From NCBI RefSeq assembly GCF_001625215.2, contig NC_030384.2:37296390-37360389 (forward strand): a DNA stretch of 64,000 bases. Direction: 5' to 3'. Shown in pieces: positions 23,940-35,561 of this stretch. Position numbers and translations under genes: made by a program. The notes under the pieces are model-generated. The model worked only from the letters and a program-made list of their open reading frames with translations. It had not been told where the DNA came from and searched no databases. Source of the DNA: Daucus carota subsp. sativus. Its lineage: Eukaryota > Streptophyta > Magnoliopsida > Apiales > Apiaceae. The number at the start of each line of letters is the position of its first letter. Within the stretch, counting starts at the first letter, position 1.

Positions 23940-24378
23940 TTCTTTTCCTCGCTTGTAACGTATTTACAAAATTTCATATGTATTCCTTAAATTCCTCTTT
24001 AATGATATAAACCTCGTCGATTAAGTATCTGTTATTAATTAAATTTAGCAAAAAGAATAATTTTATGGTTACTTTGACATGATAATTATTAAAAGATATA
24101 TTTAAGATAATTCAAAAAGAAAAAAGGAGAAGATATATTTAAGAATACGACTTAAAAGTTAAAACGGTGATTTATCATATATTCACACACGAACATTAAA
24201 TTGTGACCAGAACAAGCTGGATTGTAACATTACTACTTTAGTAGTACTACTTTACACGCAACTCCTAGACTGGAAAATGGAAATGTAATTTTTGTGATAG
24301 AAATCATGCAAAGAATGAGCACCAGCCAAACATGCAATAAAAAACGGATTTTCAAGTATTTACAAGGCGCATACTAAG
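23940..24378. other. Intergenic, AT-rich
   Basis: No gene or repeat boundary recognised downstream of CHS. Confidence 0.35.
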
Positions 24379-24711
24379 GATGTGACTTGGAGTGAATGGA
24401 ATGGAATGAATTTGTACTCTAAAATAGTGTTGATCTAAAATGGTGTTGATCAAGGAAAATATATATAATTTTCATTCCTTCAATCATTCAATCCTTATTA
24501 TTTTAACCATAACTCTAAACCACATGTTTTGGAAGGAATGCTCATTCTATTTCAACATCATATTTCTTCACAATCTTTCTCACAAAAAAATTAACTACAT
24601 TCATATTTTGTTACCGTTGTCTCATACAATCTTCTTTCTGCTTAAAATTTCTATATAATTTTTCATTCCATTCCCTCCTCATTCCATTTCATAAAGTGAA
24701 CACAGCCTAAT
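24379..24711. mobile_element. MITE of the GAATGAAATG family, copy 2
   Basis: Left end GATGTGACTTGGAGTGAATG, right end CATTTCATAAAGTGAACACA, imperfect inverted ends, with the interior shared with the element at 19163-19475. No coding capacity. Confidence 0.55.
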
Positions 24712-24766
24712 AGTTATTGATTTTAACATATAAAAAACTTCATTAATCAAATTTATTATTTAAATA

Positions 24767-25047
24767 CTCCCTCCGTCCCTCTGGGATGTATATGTTTGGA
24801 ATGGACACGGAGACTAAGAAAAGTGTTTAAAGTAGTGTAAAGTAATGAGAAAGAGAATGAAAAGTAGGTAAAGTGGTGGGACCCATGCATATTTAATTGA
24901 TGGATATGAAAAAGTAGATGGAAGTAGTGGGTGGGTGGGATTTTTATATTATAAAAGTTTACTATTTTGGGAAAATTTTGAAATGTATAGAATTGAATGG
25001 GACATCCCGAGAAGAAAAATGTATAGAAATCAGATGGAGGGAGAGAG
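24767..25047. mobile_element. Stowaway-like MITE
   Basis: TA-flanked, with ends CTCCCTCCGTCCC and ATGGAGGGAGAGAG. The interior (GACACGGAGAC..AAG, GGTGGGACCCAT, ATGTATAGAAAT) matches the MITE at 41784-42090, so both are one family. Confidence 0.75.
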
Positions 25048-25476
25048 TAACAAATAATTACTAATATAGTCATATCCATGTGATAGAAAGACCCGTAAAG
25101 AAAGAAAGGAGAAAGATTACAAGGATAAGCACTGCATACAGTAATCGAGTGCTGCCAAAACATTTTTAAATGTCGTCTGTCAACATAAGTAGAGTAATCA
25201 AAATCATGACAGTTATAATAACTCAAGACAAATCAGTAACGTCTTAATGGTGCTGGAAAAAAATTCACCGATAACGTTAAATTAATGGCGGACGCAACCG
25301 TATGGACATGAATGAGGTAGGAGTTGGGGATTGATGTAGAGCGCTCAGTCTGTAATAAATTTTATTCTTAACTATGATAAGTTCAATACCCGCACCGATC
25401 TGACTGATTCAACAAGACAAAAAGGACATGTTTCCTTAAATTTATGTCAGTCGTTTGGATCACTCAAAAACAAATA

Positions 25477-25727
25477 CTCCCTCCGTCCCCCTGAGTTGTA
25501 TACATTGGGGGACGGGGACGCGGCACGGACTTTAATGCTCCTGTAAAGTGTAGTTGTGTAATTTATTTTTAAAATTTTCTTTTTCTGAATTAAAGTTTGG
25601 ATGTTATATTTTTATTCAGAAAAAAAAAATCTCAAAAATAAGTTACGGAACTATATTTTATAAGAGCATTGAAATGCGTGTCGAACAGTTGAAAAGAAAC
25701 GTATACAATTAAATGGGACAGAGGGAG
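25477..25727. mobile_element. Stowaway-like MITE, same family as 11251-11490
   Basis: TA-flanked, with ends CTCCCTCCGTCCCCCTGAG and GGGACAGAGGGAG. It shares a long interior block and the GTCGAACA motif with 11251-11490. Confidence 0.82.
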
Positions 25728-25776
25728 TAAATTAAATAGGATCCTATCACCTTTTAGCTGATTTTCCCTTGCAGTT

Positions 25777-26176
25777 ACACCATCTCCAATGGTTGGCACC
25801 CTTCCAGGAGTGCCAATTTTGACACATAACTCAAAATATTATTTTTATATTCACACTTTTCCAAATCATTTTTAGCGCTCTTCTTTCAAAATACACTCCA
25901 ATGGTTGTCACTCCAAGATGCCAACTTTATTAATTGAAAAATAATATTTTATGTATTATTGAGACCACAAATTCATATTTTATGTACTATTGGGACCACA
26001 AATGAAGTTGACACTCTATTTTATGGGATGCCAACTTTTGGCATCCCAAAGCCAACTCACTTGGCACCCCAATAGCACTCCAAGATCTCCAATGAGAGTG
26101 CCAACGAGAGTGTCGGTCCATGTCATGCCACGTGGTATTGGCACCCCTCTTGGCACCTCCCATTGGAGATGCTCTA
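25777..26176. mobile_element. MITE with CATCTCCAATGG / CCATTGGAGATG ends
   Basis: The left CACCATCTCCAATGGTTGGCA is mirrored by the right CCTCCCATTGGAGATGCTCT. The body repeats TTGGCACCCC / GGGTGCCAA motifs in both orientations and contains an internal repeat of ATTCATATTTTATGTA..TATTG. About 400 bp, non-coding. Confidence 0.75.
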
Positions 26177-26182
26177 AGAGCC

Positions 26183-26506
26183 TTGGAGGCGGATGTAGAG
26201 TTTTATACGGAGGGGATTTCATTTATATTAAAAAAAAATTGTCTTGAATGAAGGGAGTAAATATTATATTTTTTTCGGAATGTTTTTAGTGACAACTTTT
26301 ATAAATTCTTCATTTCGAGTATTATATCAATCAAAAAATTGAGGAAAATTTTCTTTAGTTAATGGATTGCTCAACATAAAAATGGATGAGCTTTTTAACT
26401 GAATGAGCTCATTTTATATGTGAACAAATTTTAAAAAAGAAATTGAAGATGTTATGGACCCAGGAATGGGCTGAAGTCCCCGAGCCCCCTTCTACATCCG
26501 CCCCTG
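26183..26506. mobile_element. Possible hAT-like MITE with GCGGATGTAGA ends
   Basis: GAGGCGGATGTAGAGTTTT at the left is mirrored by CCCCCTTCTACATCCGCCCCTG at the right. Such GGGGCGGATGTAG ends are common in plant non-autonomous elements. It abuts the preceding MITE; I see no clean 8-bp duplication. Confidence 0.5.
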
Positions 26507-26520
26507 CCTCAGTAACCTGG

Positions 26521-26790
26521 TTGGATTAACAAAACACACATTATCAATATATTTCAGGAAGGAACTGACAAGATGTTTTTGGAAATGTTTGATATTTCAT
26601 CTGACATGTGATTTGATAGTCGCAATAATGTTTATGTTATCAATATACACACAATGAACATGATTGAATTAACAAAACACACATAATCAATATATTTCAG
26701 GAATATTTTTCTGAAAAATGTTTATATTTAATCTGACATGTGATTTCATAGTCACAATAATGTTTATCTTATCAATATACACGCAATTAA
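26521..26790. repeat. Imperfect two-unit tandem repeat, period about 143 bp
   Basis: The block starting TTGGATTAACAAAACACACA at 26521 returns as TTGAATTAACAAAACACACA at 26664, followed in both units by ATCTGACATGTGATTT and CAATAATGTTTAT..TTATC. Confidence 0.8.
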
Positions 26791-27630
26791 GTCGCACAAT
26801 TTCTATAAAAACAATATCTTCAATCTTGAATAAAACGAGACTTTATAGATTGAAAAATGCCAGGTATCTTAATTTTCATAAATAGATCCCGACACGTGAA
26901 TGAAAATATGATAGCTTTTCCAATAACAAAATAAGATCTGATGTGGGTATATACTGAGTCCATAAATCAAATAAAGCTAGTTATCGTAGATATATTGAGT
27001 GGGTTATTAGAAAGGAGGATAACTAAACTCATGGCCAGTTTGCAGTGGGGTCACTGAACTCAAAAAAACTTGCAAACGGATCACAAAACTAAATTTAATT
27101 TACAATCAACAATTCAACATTAGTCAACATTAATTGATTGAACTAATAAATATTTGCATTTAAGTAATTGTCGTTAGCACAAATGTCTAATAACACTTAG
27201 ACTAAAAAATAAAAAATATGATAAAAATCCAAAAAAAAATCGAGAACAATTGAACAAATTGGAAAAAGTTAGGATACCCTCATTAGTGATCCAAAAATTC
27301 ATATTTGAGTTCGCTTATATCAAATTTCTCTCCAAAAATGATCCAAACCTGGATGTGTGAACTGAACAGTGTTGATCCAAATTTGGATTAACACTATTCA
27401 CTGATTCGAATTTGGATCACTTACTTTAATATAAAATAATCATTTTTCATTTCTATATTTCCCGTTTATTAAATTTAAAAATTGTAATTATTAATAATTA
27501 AATAATAATAGGTTGTAATTAATAATTGGTAAAATAATCCAAAATGATCCATGCTAGTACAAACAATTAGCGATCCACGTGGTCAGAGAAAAAGTTATTT
27601 GTAATGAAATAAGAAACATGTTGGAAAAAC
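26791..27630. other. Intergenic, transposon-derived in part
   Basis: Contains a near-perfect palindrome (GTGTTGATCCAAATTTGGAT.. at 27369-27394). Its sequence may belong to the same dead Harbinger-type element as the transposase relic that follows. Confidence 0.35.
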
Positions 27631-27790
27631 GTTGAACGTGCATTTAAAATACTCAAATCATGTTTTGGGACCATCACGTTTTTAGAGTAAATCATTATTC
27701 TGCATAATATGAGAATTGAACATGAACGTGATTTATCTTCTTCAATTGAAGAACGATTCGAAAATTTCAAAACTAACGTAAAAAATAAAA
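27631..27790 (+). pseudogene. PIF/Harbinger-type transposase C-terminal relic
   Basis: In one frame the DNA reads VERAFKILKSCFGTITFLE, then a stop, then IIILHNMRIEHERDL. The pair VERAFG(V)L..R(F) and ILHNM(I)(I)EDERD is the hallmark of Harbinger-like (DDE_4-type) nucleases of plants, where the E/D residues near LHNM close the catalytic domain. The internal TAA, an upstream frameshift and the missing N-terminal part show a dead fragment. It lies 350 bp upstream of the eS27 gene. Confidence 0.8.
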
Positions 27791-27983
27791 AATAAAAAAG
27801 CTTATTGATCGCTCTGAAGCCCAAATTAACTGGGGGCCCATCGTTCATTGTTATGTATTGATCCGCCCCAGACCCAAGACAAATACAAGTGATAGTATTA
27901 TTCTAGGATTTCTCAGGCTACCGATTTTGTGTTTATTAGCTTTCGTTTCTGCCTCCGCCCCTACACACTCAGCAGCTCTCAAG

Positions 27984-29139
27984 ATGGTTAGTTTTCTTAC
28001 AATTTCATGTATACAATCATTAATTAATGTATAAATCTATGTTTGCATATGTTGTCGATTTGTTTTTTTTTTTTTTAGGCTACATATGTTAATTTTTGAG
28101 TATAAAAATTGATAGACTCTGTCGAACGACATCGATTTGTTGCACCCACCCGCTGACGTTGAGAAGAGGAAGCATAAGCTTAAGCGTCTCGTTCAGACCC
28201 CCAATTCTTTCTTCATGGTACTCTTTTCTACGTTGTTTTTATTTTCGATTGTGTGTATGAATGTGTGTATGTCTTTCTGATGTCTGATCATTTGTTTTTG
28301 ATTTGTTCTGTCAAGGATGTGAAATGCCAAGGCTGCTTTAACACGTAAGTCGAAACCACACTGTGATTATTGTTTATATGTGTATCGTGTTTGGGTAATA
28401 TTTACTCCCTCCGTTTCATAATACATGTCCACTTTTGAACAAATTACACATATTAAGAAAAATTAACTTTTGTAGAAAATTTTCATCTATTATTGTATTT
28501 ATTGCATTGACCAAGTATAATAGGTGACATATATTTGATCTAGGAAATACTCCCTCCATCCCAAATTAGATGAACTAATTGATTTTGGGCGCGTAACTTA
28601 GGGTGCATTGACCGTCTAGTTCCGAAATTTATTTTTCTAATTTTTCTTTTGTAAATGAAAATTTCATATTTAAATTTTTATTCGCAAAAATAAAATTTTA
28701 AAAATAAGTAATATAGCTATGTGGTCAATGGATTTTAAAGTGCGTGCCCGAAGTCAACGAGCTCATCTAATTTGGGATGGAGGGAGTATAATTTAGTAAG
28801 GTGTGGTATAAAACTATCTTGAAAATACAAATATTAACTACACTCCATTGAAAGTTGAAATGGACAAGTAATTTGAAACAATTTTTTGTTCTCAATAGTG
28901 GACATGTAATATGAAACAGAGGGAGTATTTGTTTAATTTTAGCTTAGTGGTGTGAAATTGTGAGTGGGTTGTGTTTGAGCTAAACAGTGGTTGATATAAT
29001 TTGTTGTAATCGCAGCACCACTGTGTTTAGTCACTCTCAGACTGTCGTGGTGTGTGGGAATTGCCAGACAGTATTATGCCAGCCAACTGGTGGTCGGGCA
29101 AGGCTTACCAAATCTTCTTTTAGGAGAAAGAGTGATTGA
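27984..29139 (+). CDS. RPS27: Small ribosomal subunit protein eS27 (RPS27)
   Basis: Four exons: 27984-27986 (just the ATG), 28116-28217, 28316-28344 and 29016-29139, phases consistent, 258 nt, 85 residues. It is a structural protein of the 40S subunit with a C4 zinc finger: CQGC and CGNC are both present. The core [20 protein letters not shown] and [20 protein letters not shown] is essentially invariant. An ATG-only first exon is usual for plant ribosomal protein genes. Two oddities: residue 2 is Thr (usually Val), and the end reads [13 protein letters not shown] where the family normally has LTEGCSFRRKG.., one residue shorter. The last intron (28345-29015) carries two nested MITEs. It may be a diverged paralogue among several RPS27 genes. 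Confidence 0.93.
28405..28925. mobile_element. Stowaway-like MITE (outer) in the eS27 intron
   Basis: TA-flanked, with ends CTCCCTCCGTTTCATAATAC and GTAATATGAAACAGAGGGAG as mirror images, interrupted by the element at 28550-28786. Confidence 0.82.
28550..28786. mobile_element. Stowaway-like MITE (inner) nested in another MITE
   Basis: TA-flanked, with ends CTCCCTCCATCCCAAATTAG and CTAATTTGGGATGGAGGGAG, perfect over about 20 bp. It inserted into the MITE at 28405-28925. Confidence 0.88.
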
Positions 29140-32100
29140 GGTGATCTGAATCGGTCAGTTGGTTTGGAGATGATAACTAGAACTACTTTGGACTTGCGTA
29201 TCTTTGATATGTTAGTATGAATTCGTGTTGAAGTTTTTAATGAAAATTTTATTAGTACGATGTACTCGATACTTGTAGTTGAATCAATTGTGTTTGGTGG
29301 CTGACAGTTCATTATTGTGGAATTTTGCTGCGATTGCAGGTATAATTATTTCCCCTTAATCGATTATTTTGTTCATTACTATATTTATAACATGAGACAG
29401 AATTCAAATCATTTGTACAAATGTACAATGATCTCTAGTTGATTTAGATATTTCCCAGGATCCATGTTGTCTATAATTTGGTGTAGCCCATAATATGCTA
29501 AAAGTCTGATCTTGTATAGGGGTGCTCGGAAGTTGTCTGAAAAATTGCAGTTGCTACTAAAAATTGTTAATTACTATTAATATGGTGTTTTTGCTTTATG
29601 CTGCTGCAGGAAAAGTATCATTAAAGCCTTATAATTTCATAATGTAAGTTGTGTTTTATATGCTCTCATATAAAGCCTTGTAATTTTGATTTCTGACATG
29701 AATAAAAGTAACTTTTTAGCAGTTCAAGTGATATATATAGGGATTGAAGCGAGCTTACCTTAAAACTATGATGTACTTGTGTCGAGGGCAGGTCGGATAC
29801 TTGTGTCCATTTGTTGTTGTTTATTTTGTTAGTACAGACTACAGAGTGTGTATTGTAGATCGATTGTTGCTAATTGTGAATTCAGCATGTGATGAAATTT
29901 GTCATTTGAGTTGCCAATAGAGTGATCTTAATGTAATGAAGTGCTATTTTTCATCTCAGACTTCTAAAATATTTGGTAGTTGAATGTAATTCTCCCCGGA
30001 AATGTGTTTATATCAACAATCACATGTACATTTGATGCAACTCCTAGTTATATAGTAAAGTAATCTGCATAGGAAAAAACGAAGACCTGCTGAAAGTGAG
30101 AACCCTCCAGACAAGATTACGTAGTTTTTCACTAACTTATTTCCAGTATAAAAAGTTATGATTTTTGAATAGTAGCAGACTTCTGAAATGAAGACTTCAT
30201 GGCAGGCATAATATAAATTTAGTTTAGAGAGGATTATTGTAGAGTCGTATGTGGTTGTGTGTCCTTCTATCTGGAATATTAATGAATCTAGTTTCACAGA
30301 GTCCTTGACAGTTTATTTTATCTGGTTTAAAATGTTTGGTGAACTTCAATGATATGATATCGAGTAAATTATAATTATTATAGTGTTTTTACAGTTTAAA
30401 TGTAGTATAAGTCGGGCATTTTCTTTATATATCTTTTAATAATCCCTGAATGAATTGCTCTTATGAAATCTGGACCAAGTAGGATAAAATGCGAATATTT
30501 ATGGACTTTAGAGATTTCCTTATGGGCCAATTAAATGGAATTGGTTTATGTAGCTTTTTAAGGGATTTTAGTTAGTGAGTTTTTTGCTTAACTGAGTACA
30601 AACATTGAGAGGGTAAATGTTTATATTTGTTTCCATTTACTTTAAACTATTCATCAAGATTGTATAATATTTGGCCCAGGAAGACAATGGTGAATAGAGT
30701 TGCTTTAGCATTCCGTTCCTTTTGGTTTTTTGTCCAGTGATTGTTTGAGTCTGCAACTTGCAGTTCTGAATTGTTTTTTGCTCTGCGTAGCTTCAAGGGA
30801 TTTTGCTTTGCTTACAATTGTTAAATTTCTTGGTGAGGACTGAGGAGTAAGTATAACAAGGACTCTGATATTGCCAGCCACCACCCCCACCCACCACCAC
30901 GGCTTATACATTGTTTGTATCCCCCCCTAATTTTGTTTTCAATATTTTTTTCCCACTTCCATCCTGTTTTCTAATCTGAAATCATGTAAAGTGTGGCAGA
31001 AGGTATGGGTTTGCCAGACTTTCATGCATACGTAATTGACAGTTTCCGAAAGAAGGAACAAAGAAGAAATGAACTTCTGCCTGACAAACTTCCTTAATGC
31101 TTCCTTTGTTTTTGCATCCCAATTTAAACTATAACCAGATCTTTTAATATGAAACACTGCCGAGGCAAAAGTATATAGAGATTATGATGGATGAAGGTCT
31201 GGAGAAACGGTACAGGTTCATCACAGAGGCACAACTCGCAAGCCTATATTGAAGCACACACATTTTACATTAAGTTTAGAACATCGCAAGCTAGACGAGC
31301 TTCAAGTAACATACCAAGTTATAGGCTTTGTCAGAAATGAAATTGAAACCTAGTACCATGAATGCGTGATTATCAAGTTGCCAGATTCACAGTACTTGGA
31401 ACTTGGAAGCCAGCTCTAGTAGTTTAGTGCACCACAATTCAGGACTCAGAACTTTACTAGTTCAACTATAAAACAGGTTTAGCTTAGAAGATCTTACACT
31501 TCCACATTAATAACTGGTGTGTATAAGATCTTTTGTTAACTGCATAACTTGCATAAACCCCTTAAGGCTGTTTAACCCTATGATCAGAAGAACTAAGCGT
31601 TATAATTTATTTTGATATTTCATAGAGGTCCTGTAAATAATTTCTTTAATCTGAATTATGATACAGGCAATATCCTTGCTATCTCTTCGAGTCCTTGTAT
31701 TTTATACAAAGGGCTTCAAGCCTATGTCATAGGTAGTTCATGAAGCAGGCTTGCTTGCATGTCTGAATTATAAATTCATTGTTCTTGGACTTTCAGCAGG
31801 TTTTGCACAAACAAATGGACTGCAGAGGAACAGATATGATTGATTATGTGGAAGAAAAATAATTTTCTTAGTTAGTGATGTGGGAAATTGAGAAAACATT
31901 GAAAGTGCCCCAACCCTTTAGGTATGATTGATAATTGTCTTTCTTTTTCAGATCCTATCCCTATCCTGTGTAGTACTCCAGTAGTTAATATATTAAAGAC
32001 TGAGAAGAAGCCAAATGGGGTTGACTCAGGTAAACTCCCCTTGTCTTTTTTACATTAATAGTTGATCCACTTTGATGAAAATAAATTCAAGTTTTGGAGG

Positions 32101-35000
32101 TGTACGTAATTTGCAACTGTTTATTTGTAGATTCTAGCTACTTTTGTTGCAACTTGGCTCTGTCCACTGTCCAGAACTAAAAGATACCTTGTCCGTTTGT
32201 GTTTCTGATTCAGCTTGCTTCATCACATCCAGAATCGTTCTTCGTTCAGATACCACCCATTTGAATGTGACTTGTAACTAAAATGAAATAATGAATTACT
32301 TTTACAAGACAGTCTAGTGATAAATCATCAATAAATTCCAAATTTCGGATCAGGTGGGGTTGTCGAGAAATATCATGTAAGAATGAATACTACTTGTAAG
32401 CTTTACTTAATCTTTTTTAGAAAGAATTAGGTAAAAGAATGGGGCTTAGCTGGGATCAAGTTCACAACATATATATTTACAGTGCTTGTCTACTAGTTAT
32501 AATCTTTGGATTTAGCGGTGCTTGTCTACTAGTTAGCAACTATATTGCCGTGTATCGGCTCCTGTCTCTAGAATTATATTCATAACGTTTAGGCTGGGGG
32601 ATTACTTTTGACGTATTTTACTAGCCAAGAACTTGGAGGCAGCTTTCTTTTCAAGCAGGATAAATTATTTTAGCACTAATACAAAAGGGCCAAGAAAGTC
32701 TAGGAGCAGGAACAATCTTAATCCTTGCCGGAACATGTGTTAGCCAATACGAATTTTCCAAAAAAAATAAAAAAGTGGTATAAAATAAGTATCTGTATGC
32801 AGTGATTTTGACGAGAACAATTTTTCCGTGAGAAAAAATCATTCGTTTCACATATTTTTCATATCACATCACTCAACAATTTTCCTAACAATTATTTCAT
32901 CTACTTTCGTATTAAATCATTCGAACAGTTTTCCGAATGTGCACAACAATAGTTCTCACGTGTCGAGGCTAAAACGTGTTTGCATACAATGCGACCATAC
33001 ATGTTGACATACAAACCGAAAAACACAAGATTCAGCAGTAGCACATTTGATTTGGTAAATGTTGTACATGATGCAATGCATGCATGGACTTAAATATCGT
33101 TACAATACAATATATCGGTGTGTGGGGGTCTGGTCTACGGGTACGAAGCTACGAGCATGTGGTTCCTCGAAGATTTGAAAGATGTCGGCAGGAACGCATG
33201 TGGGAAATCATGGAATTGTCATTTTCTACCTATTCTAACGGAAAGGGGGCCTCCAATTTTCTTGCTCTTTTTCTCGGGAGCTTGAATTTTGCACCACCGT
33301 ATTCATCGGGTCAGGTAAAACTAATCCACGTGCATGAATCGGGTAATTTCTTACAATGTCTATGATCCAAGTGCGAGACGGCAGTGAGAAACAGCATGGG
33401 TACATAGAATCGAGTAAAGTGTGTTTCGAAATCTGCAGTGCTTGAGAGAAGGCGACACCAGTTTCTTCTGGGAAGGCATCTAAACAATTTAAATATGGAT
33501 TGTTTAATATAAAGATGGATAGGAATTAACATTGCGATCTTTTAATCCAACTACCGATATATAGTAATCAAGTTGACTTTGTGAGGGAATTATTGGACCG
33601 TATTGCGAACGTGCTGATGTTGTTCCCATACAATTTGTAGCATTTGAGTCATTTGGTTGATTATACGACATTTCAGGTGAAGAGGCATCGGGAGTGTTTG
33701 TTGTGCGATGAGAAGCTGTTGCTTTTTTTGATATGAAATCTGTCGTTTTCTTTTGGTTTTAAGGATTTTTTTAAATATATCTCCAAAAAAAAAGGATTTT
33801 TTTAAATATATTCAAGTTATAATCTTTTTCCTTTCAAAAATACGGTACAATCTTGTATGTGATCTCTATTACAATTGTTTTGACTCGAAAATTAACATCT
33901 TTCAACCACATATACAATTTTGATCGTATTTTCAGAAAAAATATTTAGAATATAAACATTTTTACAATTTTTCTTTTTTATTTTTTTGTATGAAGGAACA
34001 AATGTAACTTTAAAAAGTTCAGGACATACAAGTAGAAAGTTGAGAAAGCTATTTTTTTTCATTTCTTAATTTTTGTCTATTTTTAATAACATTATATTTT
34101 TTATTACTAAATCAAACCCTTTTATAATTATATACATACTCTGTTAATTTATAAAACATCATATATGTTATACCTGATTCATCTTTCTTTTTCGAGCAAT
34201 AAACAACTTCTTTTAAATATTACGAAACGAAGTCTCGTAATTTAAGATATTTTTAGAATTAAGAACCTCTGGTACTTTCTCCACCTAGCTCTACCCATCT
34301 AGCTTTTAACTTTTATAACTGAACTGGTAAATATGTATTATATAAATATGTTTTACAGGAAGCATTACAAAAATGAATTCACACTTGATTTTTCTGTCAT
34401 TTCTTTCTTTTATAATTAAGCACGCAATAATAATGCTGTTAATCGATCAACCTCATTAGTTATCCACTTATATACATCTAAAATACCATTCGAAATATAT
34501 AGAAGGCACAAAAACGTGTACACAAACATCTGGAAAATACTTGCCGGATAAAGAAAGAGCAAATGGCAAATATAGAAAGAGACATAATAATAGACAATAA
34601 CAATTGTTAGCTAATGAAATTTTTAGGTTGTGTTTTATCGGATAACCGGTTGAAATGAAATTAAAAAAAAATGAAATAAAATACATATTTCAGATTGGTA
34701 TGATAACAGAAAATATCAATATTTTTTTTATTTTTTTACTATTTCATTTCTGTTATTTGAACCAAAAACTTAAGTCACATGTTTCAAATAGATATTTTTC
34801 TTATGAGAAATTACACTCTTTCATGTTTAATTAATATTATAACTTTTAATTTTTAATAAATTTTTTATATTATTTATGTCATAATCTTGCTTCATTTCAT
34901 TCCTTTCAAACGATTAAAGTGATCTAACCCGAACCGCTGACCTGTAATGACTGACATCCAGGAACATGAACAAACAGTAACAAGATTTAAAACTTGGCGT
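29140..35000. other. Long gene-poor stretch between eS27 and the Nudix gene
   Basis: The first part is the eS27 3' UTR. From about 29.3 to 33.5 kb the base composition is less AT-rich than in the transposon gaps, but no frame longer than about 95 codons exists and I recognise no protein. A run TTCTTTTTCAG at about 31950 followed by an 80-bp open stretch and a GTAAAC could be a non-coding exon. A GCTTGTCTACTAGTTA repeat occurs twice near 32485-32535. At 34640-34925 weak CATTTC/GAAATG ends suggest a worn MITE of the 24379-24711 family. Confidence 0.35.
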
Positions 35001-35007
35001 TATAAAT
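35001..35007 (+). promoter_or_regulatory. TATA box of the Nudix gene
   Basis: TATAAAT followed about 30 bp later by a CT-rich leader. The first, non-coding exon then runs to a donor at 35305 (CCAAG|GTAATT), and a leader intron ends at 35540 (TTTGCAG). Confidence 0.55.
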
Positions 35008-35561
35008 GGGTTGCCTCTCCTTTCGGTCCCGCGAAAACCTCTCTTCTCCATCTCTCACCTCAACTACTAGACACCCCCTTTCTATTCTCCTTCCCCTTCA
35101 ATTCCACACCTCATTCTTATCTCTTTTTGCTTCCATTCATGTTTTACAACTTCATTTCTTCAACCCCAACTCCAACACCTTGAAAAGATTCAATCTTTTT
35201 GTTGGGTCTCAAAAATTGACCCCTTTTTGTTCTAATTTCAGTGTTTTATGATTCTTGGTTATGAAAAATCAATTCTTGGCCACCTGGGTCTCTCCAAAAA
35301 CCAAGGTAATTGTGTATTTAATTGTTTTCTTTTGTATTTTGTGATGTTTAGAGCAAGTTGAGAATTTCACAGTTTCCATGAAGTTTCTTGGATTTGCATG
35401 TTGGACCATTGAGAATCCAATTCTTGTCTATTTATTCTCTTTTTACCACCCAAAATTAAAGAGTTCTGTGCCCATTTTGGAACATATTCTTTTTGGTTTC
35501 TATCTCATATCTATATATGTATGTGGATTTTTGTTTGCAGATTAAGCTGTGAACCATCGTC

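Noticed and set aside
24756-25226. Minus-strand frame of 156 codons
   Set aside because: Lies mostly in a Stowaway MITE and encodes low-complexity Phe/Ser/Tyr-rich sequence; no protein family fits.
33084-33365. Forward frame of 93 codons
   Set aside because: No recognised motif, no splice context, and length is within chance expectation for this composition.
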